A DNA stretch of 64,000 nt. Source: Gemmatimonadota bacterium. Lineage in GTDB: Bacteria > Gemmatimonadota > Gemmatimonadetes > Longimicrobiales > Gaopeijiaceae. The stretch covers positions 1 to 64,000 of the forward strand of contig JAOTVA010000004.1 of assembly GCA_029863645.1 (NCBI GenBank), in the 5' to 3' direction. The position numbers and the translations under genes were made by a program. The notes beneath the pieces are model-generated. The model searched no databases and had not been told where the DNA came from. It was given only the letters and a program-made list of their open reading frames with translations. Every line of letters begins with the position of its first letter. Within the stretch, counting starts at the first letter, position 1. Positions 37,531 to 45,533 of this stretch are shown in pieces.

Positions 37531-38283
37531 TCAACGGACCACGGTCCCCAGGCGCGCCCACCGCACCCTCCTGTACCACGGCTCGCGCGCCGCGCCGAAC
37601 GGTGCTTGCGAGTAGTATACCAGCAACGGCTGCCCTCGGACTTGGTCCCGCGAAACGAAGCCCCAGTAGCGGGAGTCTTCGCTGTTGTCCCGGTTGTCAC
37701 CCAACATGAAGTAGTGCCCGTCGGGGACGACCAGCGGTCCCCAGTTGTCGCGGGTGGGGTGGTATTCCGGTGCCGGTGCCGCAATGAGGTGGTTGGATTG
37801 CCACTCCATATCGGGATGGACGGTGTCGCCCCGGTCGTCGACATGGCGCGCATACGGTTCGGGAACCGGACGGCCATTCAGAAAGAGGTCCTTCCCCCGC
37901 ATCTCCAACGTATCGTTAGGCAGTCCAACCAACCGCTTCACGTAGTTCCGCTCCGGCTCGTGGGGCGGGTGGAAGACCACGACGTCGCCACGCTCCGGTT
38001 GCCTCAGGGCGCCAATCTGCAGATCGGTGCCTGGGATCGTCCCACCGTACACGGCCTTGTTGACCAGAAGGAAGTCGCCCACCAGCAAGGTGTTTTCCAT
38101 GGACGACGTCGGGATCTTGAAGGCCTCCACGACGAAGGTCCGCACGACGAGAAAGATGGCCGCGGCGACAAGAAGCGACTTCACCCAATCGCCCAAGAGG
38201 CCGCGCCGCGGTGCGCTCCGCGCCAACGAAGCTTCCGGCTGGCTCTCGGCCAGGTCGTCGCGTGTCCTCTCCGCTTCCTTCAC
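37531..38283 (-). CDS. lepB: Signal peptidase I
   Basis: The 250-residue enzyme cleaves Sec signal peptides at the outer face of the inner membrane. One membrane helix at about 34-52 precedes the catalytic Ser61 in FKIPTSSMENTLLVGD; the general base is Lys116 in NYVKRLVGLP, and GDNRDNSEDSRYWGFV forms box E. The start is a GTG at 38283 with GGAG eight bases upstream. The longer frame to 38430 overlaps the divergent protease start and is unlikely. Confidence 0.95.
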   Translation of the reverse strand: MKEAERTRDDLAESQPEASLARSAPRRGLLGDWVKSLLVAAAIFLVVRTFVVEAFKIPTSSMENTLLVGDFLLVNKAVYGGTIPGTDLQIGALRQPERGDVVVFHPPHEPERNYVKRLVGLPNDTLEMRGKDLFLNGRPVPEPYARHVDDRGDTVHPDMEWQSNHLIAAPAPEYHPTRDNWGPLVVPDGHYFMLGDNRDNSEDSRYWGFVSRDQVRGQPLLVYYSQAPFGAAREPWYRRVRWARLGTVVR

Positions 38284-38428
38284 TCGTCGTCTCCAAGCGG
38301 TGGCTGTAGACGTCTTGTTCCGGTACACGAGCTTCGCGCGGCCCGTTCCCGTCTTGAAGCTTCCGGCGGGACAGCGGCCGGAATACCTTCGACTATCATC
38401 GTACGCCCAACGATACGAGGCCAACAGC

Positions 38429-39190
38429 ATGGCGGGTCAAGGCGGCTCCAAACTCAGTCCTCTCCCGGTGCTGGCCGGGCTGCTCGTGGTGATGGGGGGA
38501 GTGGGTCTCCTCAGGGACCGTGAGTCTTCAGAAGCGATGCCGGGGTGCGCCCCGGAGGCTGATGCGGCGTGCGACACGAACCCGGCGCCTTCCGGCGAGC
38601 CCGGCCAACGATCGGCACCGGTCCTCGACGCAGCCGAGGCGTGCCAGGACGTCGGCTACCTGTGCGCCGAACTCGCGACGACCGACCGCATCCGCCTCCG
38701 CCGGTGGCGGGACTTTTCCGGCACTGTAGTGGTCCATGTCCCACGGCCGGATTTCGAGGACAGGGGCGAGGCAGCACGGTTACAGGAAGCTGCTGCGAGG
38801 GGGCTCCGGGCATGGAACGGCCAGCCGTTCGCGGTCCTGACCGACCTGCGCGGGGAGCGGGAGGCGCATTTCCAGGTGCGGTGGTCGCCGCGACTCACGG
38901 GCACCCAGATCGGGCTGGCTCGCACGCAGTGGTCAAGCGTCGCTGGCCTCTCCGTGGTCGCCATCGAGCTCTCCACGCGTAATCCGCTCAATCCTGAGCG
39001 CCTGAACGATGCGCGCCAGGTGCAGCTCACTGCCGCTCACGAGATGGGACACGCGTTGGGCCTGCCTCACAGCGATTCTGAACGGGACGTCATGTATCCG
39101 ACGAACACCGCCAGCTCGATGAGCGCCCAGGACTACCGGACCATGGAGGCCTTGTACGAGCTGGAGGACGGCACCGAGCTCGTCCCCTAG
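38429..39190 (+). CDS. Matrixin-like (M10A) zinc metalloprotease
   Basis: The 253-residue product has an N-terminal hydrophobic segment (about 10-28) that anchors or exports it. A Cys- and Pro-containing linker follows. The metzincin zinc motif HEMGHALGLPH puts His204, His208 and His214 as ligands with Glu205 as base, and the Met-turn is VMYP at 221-224. No hemopexin or peptidoglycan-binding domain is present, and no classical cysteine-switch PRCGVPD motif is seen. It is divergent from lepB with a 145-base gap and ends tail-to-tail with the receptor gene through a shared CTAG. Confidence 0.88.
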   Translation: MAGQGGSKLSPLPVLAGLLVVMGGVGLLRDRESSEAMPGCAPEADAACDTNPAPSGEPGQRSAPVLDAAEACQDVGYLCAELATTDRIRLRRWRDFSGTVVVHVPRPDFEDRGEAARLQEAAARGLRAWNGQPFAVLTDLRGEREAHFQVRWSPRLTGTQIGLARTQWSSVAGLSVVAIELSTRNPLNPERLNDARQVQLTAAHEMGHALGLPHSDSERDVMYPTNTASSMSAQDYRTMEALYELEDGTELVP

Positions 39191-41163
39191 ACACCTCCGC
39201 CAAGTGCCATGGATACGCCCAAGTAGACCTGGCGACCCGGCGCCGCGAATCCCCACGCTTCCTGGTACCGCTCGTCGAGCAGGTTGTCCGCCCGCAGCAT
39301 CAGTGACACATCAGGGCTCCGACCACTCCGCGAGAGCACCTTCCACTCGCCCCCGAGAGTCCACCGAAGATGGCCCGGCAGCTCCTGGCGGGTGGCTGCG
39401 AACGTCGCGGGATCGAAGCTCCGGTCCGCACGGGTCCCGACGTACGACAAGGCCGTGTGGATACGACCGCGTCCTGCGACTCCACGTGCGCCCCGGATGG
39501 AAAACGTATGGGTCGGACGGCGCAACAGCCGTTCTCCGTCGACCAACTCAGCGCTCGCGCCGCTGTCGAAGCCGGCGTTCGTAACCTCCGTGTGCAGCCA
39601 GGTGAACGCGGCCCCTGTCTCCAGCCCCGCCCACCGCAGCGACGCGTCGAACTCGACACCGCGGGACGCGGCGCCAGCGACGTTGTAGTAGTTCGGGTCC
39701 CCAGCGCTGGGAGGCGCTGACGTGTACTGGATGAGGTCCTCGAGCTTCTGGTCGAAGTAGGTGACCTGGAGCGTCGCAAGCTCGCTCAGCGCGTGCTCTA
39801 CGCCGACCTCCCACGAGCGGGACCGCTCGGGGTCGAGGTCCGGATTTCCGATCACGAATCCCGTCGCGAAATTCTCGAAGAAGCTCGGTTCCTTGATGGC
39901 AGTCCCGATAGACGCGCGCACGAGCGTGCCAGGACGATCTGGCAGGTGCGCGGACACCCCGCCCTGCCAGGTGATACCCCCTCCGAAGCGCTCGTTGTCC
40001 TCGATTCGCGCCCCGGCGTTGAGCGCGAGTACTCCTCGCTCGGTCGTGGCGTGCACGAGCGCGGCCCTGTTCGACCGCTCGCTTTCGCTACGCCCGTGGG
40101 ACGTCCCGAACGAACTGGACGACTCACTGAAGGACCGCTGACGTTCCGCTTCGAGCTCGCCGCCGACAGTGAGCACCGCGGCCCCGAGCGTGACATTGGC
40201 CCGTACCTCCCCTCCCGTCCGCCTGAAGTGGTCGAGACTGTTGAAGCCGTCCGTGTCCGACGGGTCGTCCGGAGCGTCATCAGTACCACCGTCGAGCTCG
40301 CTCGCGCTCAAGATGACCTGAACCTCCACCCGCCCGGATACGTGGCGCGACAGCCGAAGGCTCGCGAGCGTCTCGTCTCCGAAGTCGAATGCGTTGCGAT
40401 CGACCACTTGGCCCGACCCGTCCGTCGGCCGGTGGAATCGCCGATCGGTCAGTCCTACCGTGAGGTCCAAGCGGGTAAGGTCGTCCGGGACGAATCCGGC
40501 CCTGCCTGTGAATGCCGAGCGCTGAAAGCGATTGTTGAACTCGAGGATCCCCTCGTTCGACTCGCGGCTGAGCGAGGCGGAATACCCGAAGCGATCCGAT
40601 CCACCAGTGACGTCTGCTGACCATCGGGTGCCGTCGACCGCGACGTCGCGCGGCTCGGCGAAGGACGCGGCCTCGACCGTCGCGCTGACGCGTGGCAAGC
40701 CTCTCCCGGTCCTCGTAACGACGTGGACCACACCGGCCATGGCGTCCGAACCGTAGAGTGCGCTGGCTGGGCCGCGCACCACCTCAACTCGCTCGATGTT
40801 GTCCGTCGTGAGGGACGCGAAATCGAAGCCGCCACCCGCCCGGTTTACCTGGACGCCATCCACCAGCACGAGTGTATGGTCGCTCTCCCCACCGCGCAGG
40901 AAGAGCGAGGTGGTCGCTCCGAACGATCCGTTCCGGACGATGTCGAGGCCCGCCACGTCCCGAAGCGCATCGGCCAGCGACGTAATGCCGTTGGCGCGCA
41001 GTTCCTGGCCTTCGAGGATCGTGACGTGGCTGGTGACGCTGCGGAGGGCCCTCGGCGTGGGGCTGACGGTGACGACGAAGCCATCCAGAGAGAACACGTC
41101 TTCCTGGGCACCCGCGGCCCACGGGAAGGCGAGCAACGCTGCGGCGATCGGGAGAATGCGCAT
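39187..41163 (-). CDS. btuB: BtuB-like TonB-dependent cobalamin receptor
   Basis: The 658-residue outer-membrane protein has a signal peptide (cleavage near AAGAQ), a TonB-box-like FVVTVSP and a plug domain with LVDGVQVNRAGGGFDF and VEVVRGPASALYGSDAMAGV. A beta-barrel of about 500 residues follows, ending in the strand RQVYLGVSMALGGGV. The cobalamin riboswitch upstream at 41258-41426 makes vitamin B12 or a related corrinoid the likely ligand. The other B12 uptake genes (btuCDF) are not in the window. A GGAAGG ribosome binding site is held inside a hairpin. Confidence 0.9.
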   Translation of the reverse strand: MRILPIAAALLAFPWAAGAQEDVFSLDGFVVTVSPTPRALRSVTSHVTILEGQELRANGITSLADALRDVAGLDIVRNGSFGATTSLFLRGGESDHTLVLVDGVQVNRAGGGFDFASLTTDNIERVEVVRGPASALYGSDAMAGVVHVVTRTGRGLPRVSATVEAASFAEPRDVAVDGTRWSADVTGGSDRFGYSASLSRESNEGILEFNNRFQRSAFTGRAGFVPDDLTRLDLTVGLTDRRFHRPTDGSGQVVDRNAFDFGDETLASLRLSRHVSGRVEVQVILSASELDGGTDDAPDDPSDTDGFNSLDHFRRTGGEVRANVTLGAAVLTVGGELEAERQRSFSESSSSFGTSHGRSESERSNRAALVHATTERGVLALNAGARIEDNERFGGGITWQGGVSAHLPDRPGTLVRASIGTAIKEPSFFENFATGFVIGNPDLDPERSRSWEVGVEHALSELATLQVTYFDQKLEDLIQYTSAPPSAGDPNYYNVAGAASRGVEFDASLRWAGLETGAAFTWLHTEVTNAGFDSGASAELVDGERLLRRPTHTFSIRGARGVAGRGRIHTALSYVGTRADRSFDPATFAATRQELPGHLRWTLGGEWKVLSRSGRSPDVSLMLRADNLLDERYQEAWGFAAPGRQVYLGVSMALGGGV

Positions 41164-41167
41164 TGAT

Positions 41168-41194
41168 CCGGTCCTTCCTGCGCTGGGAAACCGG
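41168..41194 (-). promoter_or_regulatory. Shine-Dalgarno-sequestering hairpin of the btuB leader
   Basis: On the minus strand CCGGTTTCC pairs with GGAA and ACCGG around a 7-base loop, with a 2-base GG bulge. The paired strand includes AGGAAGG, the ribosome binding site 10 bases before the btuB ATG. It is a natural expression platform for translational OFF control by the riboswitch just upstream. Confidence 0.6.
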
Positions 41195-41257
41195 AGTGCG
41201 TCGAGGATGTCGCCCGACCCAAGCCGCCTCCCCGCGGAGGTATTGGCGTTGGTAGCG

Positions 41258-41426
41258 GGGTGGGTCAGGTCTCCTGGCTCAGGGCCGGCTGCTCGCCTTC
41301 CCAGGGTTTAGCCCCAGTGGCTCGTGACGCGAGTCACGCTGAACAGTCGTTTCCGAGCTGACGCTCGGGCCCATCACAGTGGCGGGGCCGCGCCGGAGTC
41401 TCACCGGCTTCCGAATTGACCCACCC
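41258..41426 (-). promoter_or_regulatory. Cobalamin (adenosylcobalamin) riboswitch
   Basis: The minus strand carries the riboswitch core: GGAAGCCGGTGAGACTCCGG near the 5' end (41412-41393), GCCCCGCCACTGTGA just after, GAGCCACTGG further on, and the B12 box AGCCAGGAGACCTG (41279-41266). The P1 helix is ten perfect pairs, GGGTGGGTCA (41426-41417) with TGACCCACCC (41267-41258). It is 94 bases ahead of the TonB-dependent receptor. Confidence 0.95.
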
Positions 41427-41447
41427 GCCGTTCAAAATTGTGGGTCG

Positions 41448-41475
41448 AAGATAGGTAGCGCAGACGGTGCCGCAA
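41448..41475 (-). promoter_or_regulatory. Predicted promoter of the riboswitch-btuB transcript
   Basis: TTGCGG (41475-41470), a 16-base spacer and TATCTT (41453-41448) would start transcription near 41441, about 15 bases before P1 of the riboswitch. Match to consensus is moderate; the position relative to the riboswitch supports it. Confidence 0.45.
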
Positions 41476-41476
41476 G

Positions 41477-41499
41477 GGCGCCGCCAGCAGCCCGGCGCC
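41477..41499 (-). terminator. Terminator-like hairpin after the NtrX-like gene
   Basis: A 7-bp stem GGCGCCG/CGGCGCC with a 9-base loop lies 32 bases after the stop of the sigma-54 regulator gene. It is followed on the minus strand only by CTTGCGG, so it lacks a U-run. It may separate the regulator transcript from btuB. Confidence 0.4.
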
Positions 41500-41530
41500 T
41501 TATGCGCAACGCTACATCAACCTCCGTCGA

Positions 41531-42892
41531 TCAGTCCTCTCGGGCCAATCCGTACTTTTCGATCTTCTTGTAGAGATTGGACCGGGGCATGTCGATTCGC
41601 CGCGCAGTCTCCGCCACGTTCCAGTCGTTCTCCCGCAGCCGTTGGACGATGTACGCGCGCTCGGCTCGGTCCTTGAAGTCGGAGAATGTCTCCGCCGCAA
41701 GCAGCTCTCCGCCGATACCCGTCTCGGACGCCTTTCCCGAAGCCAGCATGTCGACGTCCTCTGCACGAACCAAGTCGCCGGCCGACAGAATCATGAGGCG
41801 TTCGACGGTGTTCCGCAGCTCCCTCACGTTGCCCGGCCAGGGGAGATCCAGCATCCGCGCCACCGCACCCTCGGCGAACCGGCGGGGGGCCACGCCCTCG
41901 TGTGTCGCCATGATGTCTGCGAAGTGCTGGATGAGCATGGGAATATCGTCCCGCCGCTCGCGAAGCGACGGCACGTGAATCGGCACGACGTTCAATCGAT
42001 AGAACAGGTCCTCGCGGAAGCCGCCCTCCTCGATCTCGCGGGCGAGGTCCTTGTTCGTGGCGGCCACCACCCGGACGTCCACCTCGATCGCCTTGGAGCC
42101 GCCCACCCTCGTCACAACGCCCGTCTCGAGCGCCCTCAGCACCTTGGCCTGTGCGTCGAGTGACATATCCCCGACTTCGTCGAGGAAGAGCGTACCTCCA
42201 TCTGCCAGCTCGAACTTCCCGGCCCGGTCGGCGACCGCGCCGGTGAACGACCCCTTCATGTGCCCGAAGAGCGCCGACTCGATGAGCTCAGAAGGAATCG
42301 CGGCACAATTCACGTCCACGAACGCCGCGTCGGCCCTGACCGAGAGACGATGAATCGCGCGTGCCACCAGCTCTTTGCCTGTGCCGTTTTCACCCGTGAT
42401 GAGCACCCGCGCTTCGGTGGGCGAGACCTTCTCGAGCCGTTCGAGCACCTGCCGGATCTGGTAGGAATTCCCCACGATCTCGTACCGGCTCTCGACCTTG
42501 CTCCGTAGGTCAGCCATGCTCTCGGTGAGGCCCTTGAGCTCCAGGGCCCGCCGGAGCGTGACGAGGAGCCGATCAGTATCGAGTGGCTTCTCCAGGAAGT
42601 CGTAGGCGCCCTTTCGAGTGGCCTCGACTGCCGTGTCGATCGTCCCGTGTCCCGAGATCATGATAACCAGCGCCGTCGGGTCGTCTTCCCTGATCTTGGC
42701 CAGGACATCGAGGCCGTCGAGTCCGGGCATCTTCACATCCAAGAAGATGACGTCTGGCCGAAGCTCTGCGGCCAGGTCGATCCCCTCTCTGCCATCCTCG
42801 CCCGATGCTACCTCATGACCTTCGTACTCGAACACCTGGACGAGGGCGTCCCTGATGCCCTTCTCATCGTCGACGACGAGCAAGCGGGCCAT
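41531..42892 (-). CDS. NtrX/NtrC-family sigma-54-dependent response regulator
   Basis: The 453-residue regulator has a receiver domain with Asp52 as phosphoacceptor (VIFLDVKMPG). The AAA+ domain has Walker A GENGTGKE at 167-174, the sigma-54 loop as GSFTGA at 214-219 (usual form GAFTGA) and GGTLFLDEVGDM. A Fis-type helix-turn-helix is at the end (NVAETARRIDMPRSNLYKKI). It would activate sigma-54 promoters; the target genes are not known. The closest candidate kinase is the NtrY-like protein at 50780-54868. Its start overlaps the thpR stop as TGATG. Confidence 0.93.
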   Translation of the reverse strand: MARLLVVDDEKGIRDALVQVFEYEGHEVASGEDGREGIDLAAELRPDVIFLDVKMPGLDGLDVLAKIREDDPTALVIMISGHGTIDTAVEATRKGAYDFLEKPLDTDRLLVTLRRALELKGLTESMADLRSKVESRYEIVGNSYQIRQVLERLEKVSPTEARVLITGENGTGKELVARAIHRLSVRADAAFVDVNCAAIPSELIESALFGHMKGSFTGAVADRAGKFELADGGTLFLDEVGDMSLDAQAKVLRALETGVVTRVGGSKAIEVDVRVVAATNKDLAREIEEGGFREDLFYRLNVVPIHVPSLRERRDDIPMLIQHFADIMATHEGVAPRRFAEGAVARMLDLPWPGNVRELRNTVERLMILSAGDLVRAEDVDMLASGKASETGIGGELLAAETFSDFKDRAERAYIVQRLRENDWNVAETARRIDMPRSNLYKKIEKYGLARED

Positions 42893-43455
42893 CAGGCGGA
42901 CGCGAGCCTGGTGCTCGCAAGTACCGAGTAGGCGGCCCCGTTCTTGGACAGCTGACTCCGCATCAGGTCCAGCGTGTGGACCTTCACGTCACCGGCGAAC
43001 GCCATCTCGGCCATGCGATCATCGAGCCCCCTGAAGGCCCCGGCACCACCACGGTCGTCGGCACGGCCGAGGGTGACGTGGGGGTGAAACGACCGTCGTT
43101 CGGTTTCGAACCCGAGGTCCCCCAGGGTCCACTCCAAGTCCTGCTTCAGGCAGCGAAGCTCGGGGTTGGCTCCGAGGCCCAGCCAGATGACCCTCGGACG
43201 GCGGATCGTCGGAAACGCACCGAAACCACCAAAGTCGGTGGTAAAGCTCTTCGTTGAGGCTGCGACTCGGCCGATCGCCTCCTCAAGGGCCGGGATCCGC
43301 TCCCGACGCACCTCCCCCAGAAACTTCATGGTCACGTGGAAGTGCTCGGCATCGATCCATCGGACGGGCATATCCCCGTCGCGAAGGGGCCGCGCAGCGC
43401 GGTAGATACGCTGGCGCTCCTTCTTGGGGAGGTTCAAGGCGATAAAGAGCCGCAT
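42892..43455 (-). CDS. thpR: RNA 2',3'-cyclic phosphodiesterase (2H family, LigT/ThpR)
   Basis: The 187-residue protein begins RLFIALNLPKKER and has both 2H catalytic motifs, HVTMKFLG and HVTLGRA (each HxTxxxx). The family opens 2',3'-cyclic phosphates and can ligate tRNA halves in vitro. It follows the MscS-like gene by 50 bases and precedes the sigma-54 regulator. Confidence 0.92.
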   Translation of the reverse strand: MRLFIALNLPKKERQRIYRAARPLRDGDMPVRWIDAEHFHVTMKFLGEVRRERIPALEEAIGRVAASTKSFTTDFGGFGAFPTIRRPRVIWLGLGANPELRCLKQDLEWTLGDLGFETERRSFHPHVTLGRADDRGGAGAFRGLDDRMAEMAFAGDVKVHTLDLMRSQLSKNGAAYSVLASTRLASA

Positions 43456-43505
43456 GGGGTATGGTAACGGTTGTTTCGGCGGGGTCCCTTCAATACCGAT
43501 TCGGC

Positions 43506-44543
43506 TTACCCGCCCGCAATGGGCGCGGAGCTTTGCTGAGACCCGGCGTCGTCGCGCGGAACGGCTTCAGGGGGCTCGGTAGCGCTCGCCCGGACCTCCC
43601 GATCAAGGTTGATACGCTGGGTCGGGTACGCCAGAACCACATCCGGCAGCGCGCTGAACTGGTCCAGAATGCGTTCCCAAAGGTCGGCCGCCGTACCCCT
43701 CCGCTCTCTGGGGCGACAGAGGTACCGCAACGTGAGCAGGACACCGTGGTCCGCCACGGACACGTACACGACTGGAGTGAGCTTCCGGTAGTGAATCAGA
43801 AATCGCTCCTCGTCGCGCTTCCTTGGTTCGTCCGCTTCCTTGGTGAGATCGATGGCAAACTCCTCCGAGACCTCGTCCAGAACGCGCTTGGCCTTTCTCC
43901 AGTCGCTTTCGAACGTGACGACCACCTTCAGCTCGTTCCACAGATACGGGAAGCCCGCGACATAGTTGGCCAGCGGTTGGGTGAACAGCGTCGCGTTCGG
44001 AATGTGGATGAGGCGGCCCGTGCTCTGGTCCGCATCGACCCAATTGCCGATCTCCATGATCGTGAACTGAAAGATCCGTCGATCCACGACGTCTCCGGCA
44101 AAGCCCCCGATCTCGATGCGGTCCCCGAGATCGAACGGGCGACGCCACAGAATGAAGAACCAGCCGGCCAGGTCGGCCACGAGGTCCTTGAGCGCGATCG
44201 CGAGCCCAGCCGACAGGAGGCCCAGGAACGTGCCGAGCGATTGAATGGCGGTGAACCAGACCTGGACCAGGATCAGGACCCCGACCACGAAGGCCGCGTA
44301 GCCGGTCGACTTGGCCCATCGATACCGCAGCGCCTGCGATTCCAGACGGCGGCTCACGACAACCATGATGCCGCGCCTTGCGAACAAGAGCGCCAGCACG
44401 ACGATCAGCGACACGACCAGGTTGGCCTGGAGCTCTGGAGTGAGACCCGGGAGCCCTAGCCCCCCGCCCGGGACCTGGAGCGCGAGAAGGGGCGCCACCA
44501 CCCGGAGCCGGAGTCCCGGCAGGATCCGCACACCCTCGATCAC
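43506..44543 (-). CDS. MscS-family mechanosensitive ion channel
   Basis: The 345-residue protein has about four hydrophobic segments before the pore helix (GTFLGLLSAGLAIALKDLVADLAG). The beta domain then follows with RPFDLGDRIEIGGFAGDVVDR and the LIHIPNATLFTQPLANY strand, and a C-terminal alpha/beta domain. It would open on membrane stretch to release solutes. The start is GTG at 44543, overlapping the EamA gene stop as GTGA. Confidence 0.92.
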   Translation of the reverse strand: MIEGVRILPGLRLRVVAPLLALQVPGGGLGLPGLTPELQANLVVSLIVVLALLFARRGIMVVVSRRLESQALRYRWAKSTGYAAFVVGVLILVQVWFTAIQSLGTFLGLLSAGLAIALKDLVADLAGWFFILWRRPFDLGDRIEIGGFAGDVVDRRIFQFTIMEIGNWVDADQSTGRLIHIPNATLFTQPLANYVAGFPYLWNELKVVVTFESDWRKAKRVLDEVSEEFAIDLTKEADEPRKRDEERFLIHYRKLTPVVYVSVADHGVLLTLRYLCRPRERRGTAADLWERILDQFSALPDVVLAYPTQRINLDREVRASATEPPEAVPRDDAGSQQSSAPIAGG

Positions 44544-45511
44544 TTGCTGGCCTGTCCCACGGTCACTCCCCGTACTCCGAGGTTTCGCCTCTCGGACACG
44601 ATCGCGACGACCGACCCCAAGATGACGATCACGGCCACGACCGAAGGTAAGCTTATCGGCTCGTCAGCCAGTGCCCAACCCAGGAAGAGCGCGATGACCG
44701 GGTTCACATAAGCGTAAGTCCCCACCCGAGCCGGCGTCGTGACCCGGAGCAACCACACGTAGGCCGAGTAGGCGATGATCGCGCCGAACACGATCAGGTA
44801 CAGCAGCGAGGCGAGTGACCGCCCCGACATCTGGCCCAAGTTCACATCCGGCAGCTCGAGCGTCGCGACGGACAGGATCCCTAGGACCGTCCCGCCCATG
44901 AGCATCTGCATCGACACCCAGAGCAATGCATCCCGGGGAGCATCGAGTTGACGCAGGTACAGAGAACCCGCAGCCCACCCGGCGGAACCACCTAGGAGGA
45001 GAACGACACCGAAAATGCCACGGAGTCCATCGCCCCCGACGCCCGGAGTGCCCGCCAACAACGCCACACCCGCAAAGCCGACCAAGAGCCCCCCCTGCGC
45101 CCGGACACTAGGTCGAGTCTTCGAAAAAAACGCGGCGTCGAACACGACCATCCAGAGCGGCACACAGGCCACCAGAACTGCCGTGACCCCCGAGGGAACC
45201 CACTGCTCGGCGATCACCACCGCGCCGTTGCCTGCCCCAAGCATCAGCGCCCCCGCGATGGCCGCGCCCCGCCACTGGGGCCAGGTCGGCCGGAGTCCGC
45301 CGCGGAGTAGCGACCACGCGTGCAGAAGCGCGCCCGCCACGAGAAACCGCACAGAGGCCATGAACAGGGGCGGTATCGACTCGATGGCGAAACGAATGGC
45401 CAAGTACGTCGAGCCCCAAATGACATAGACCGCGGCGAAGGCGGCGATGACGAGCACGGTGCTCGCCTCTGGCGCGCCCACGCTACTGGCTGAGGTCTCT
45501 GAGCCCGACAT
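44540..45511 (-). CDS. EamA/DMT-family transporter
   Basis: The 323-residue protein has ten hydrophobic segments in two EamA repeats. The first repeat begins VYVIWGSTYLAIRFAIESIPP and the second includes the NPVIALFLGWALADEPIS box. It is a drug/metabolite exporter of the RhaT/YedA type with unknown substrate. The ATG at 45511 is chosen because the frame upstream is a shadow of the comM gene. Confidence 0.88.
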   Translation of the reverse strand: MSGSETSASSVGAPEASTVLVIAAFAAVYVIWGSTYLAIRFAIESIPPLFMASVRFLVAGALLHAWSLLRGGLRPTWPQWRGAAIAGALMLGAGNGAVVIAEQWVPSGVTAVLVACVPLWMVVFDAAFFSKTRPSVRAQGGLLVGFAGVALLAGTPGVGGDGLRGIFGVVLLLGGSAGWAAGSLYLRQLDAPRDALLWVSMQMLMGGTVLGILSVATLELPDVNLGQMSGRSLASLLYLIVFGAIIAYSAYVWLLRVTTPARVGTYAYVNPVIALFLGWALADEPISLPSVVAVIVILGSVVAIVSERRNLGVRGVTVGQASK

Positions 45512-45533
45512 GGCGGGAAACCTCACCACGCGT

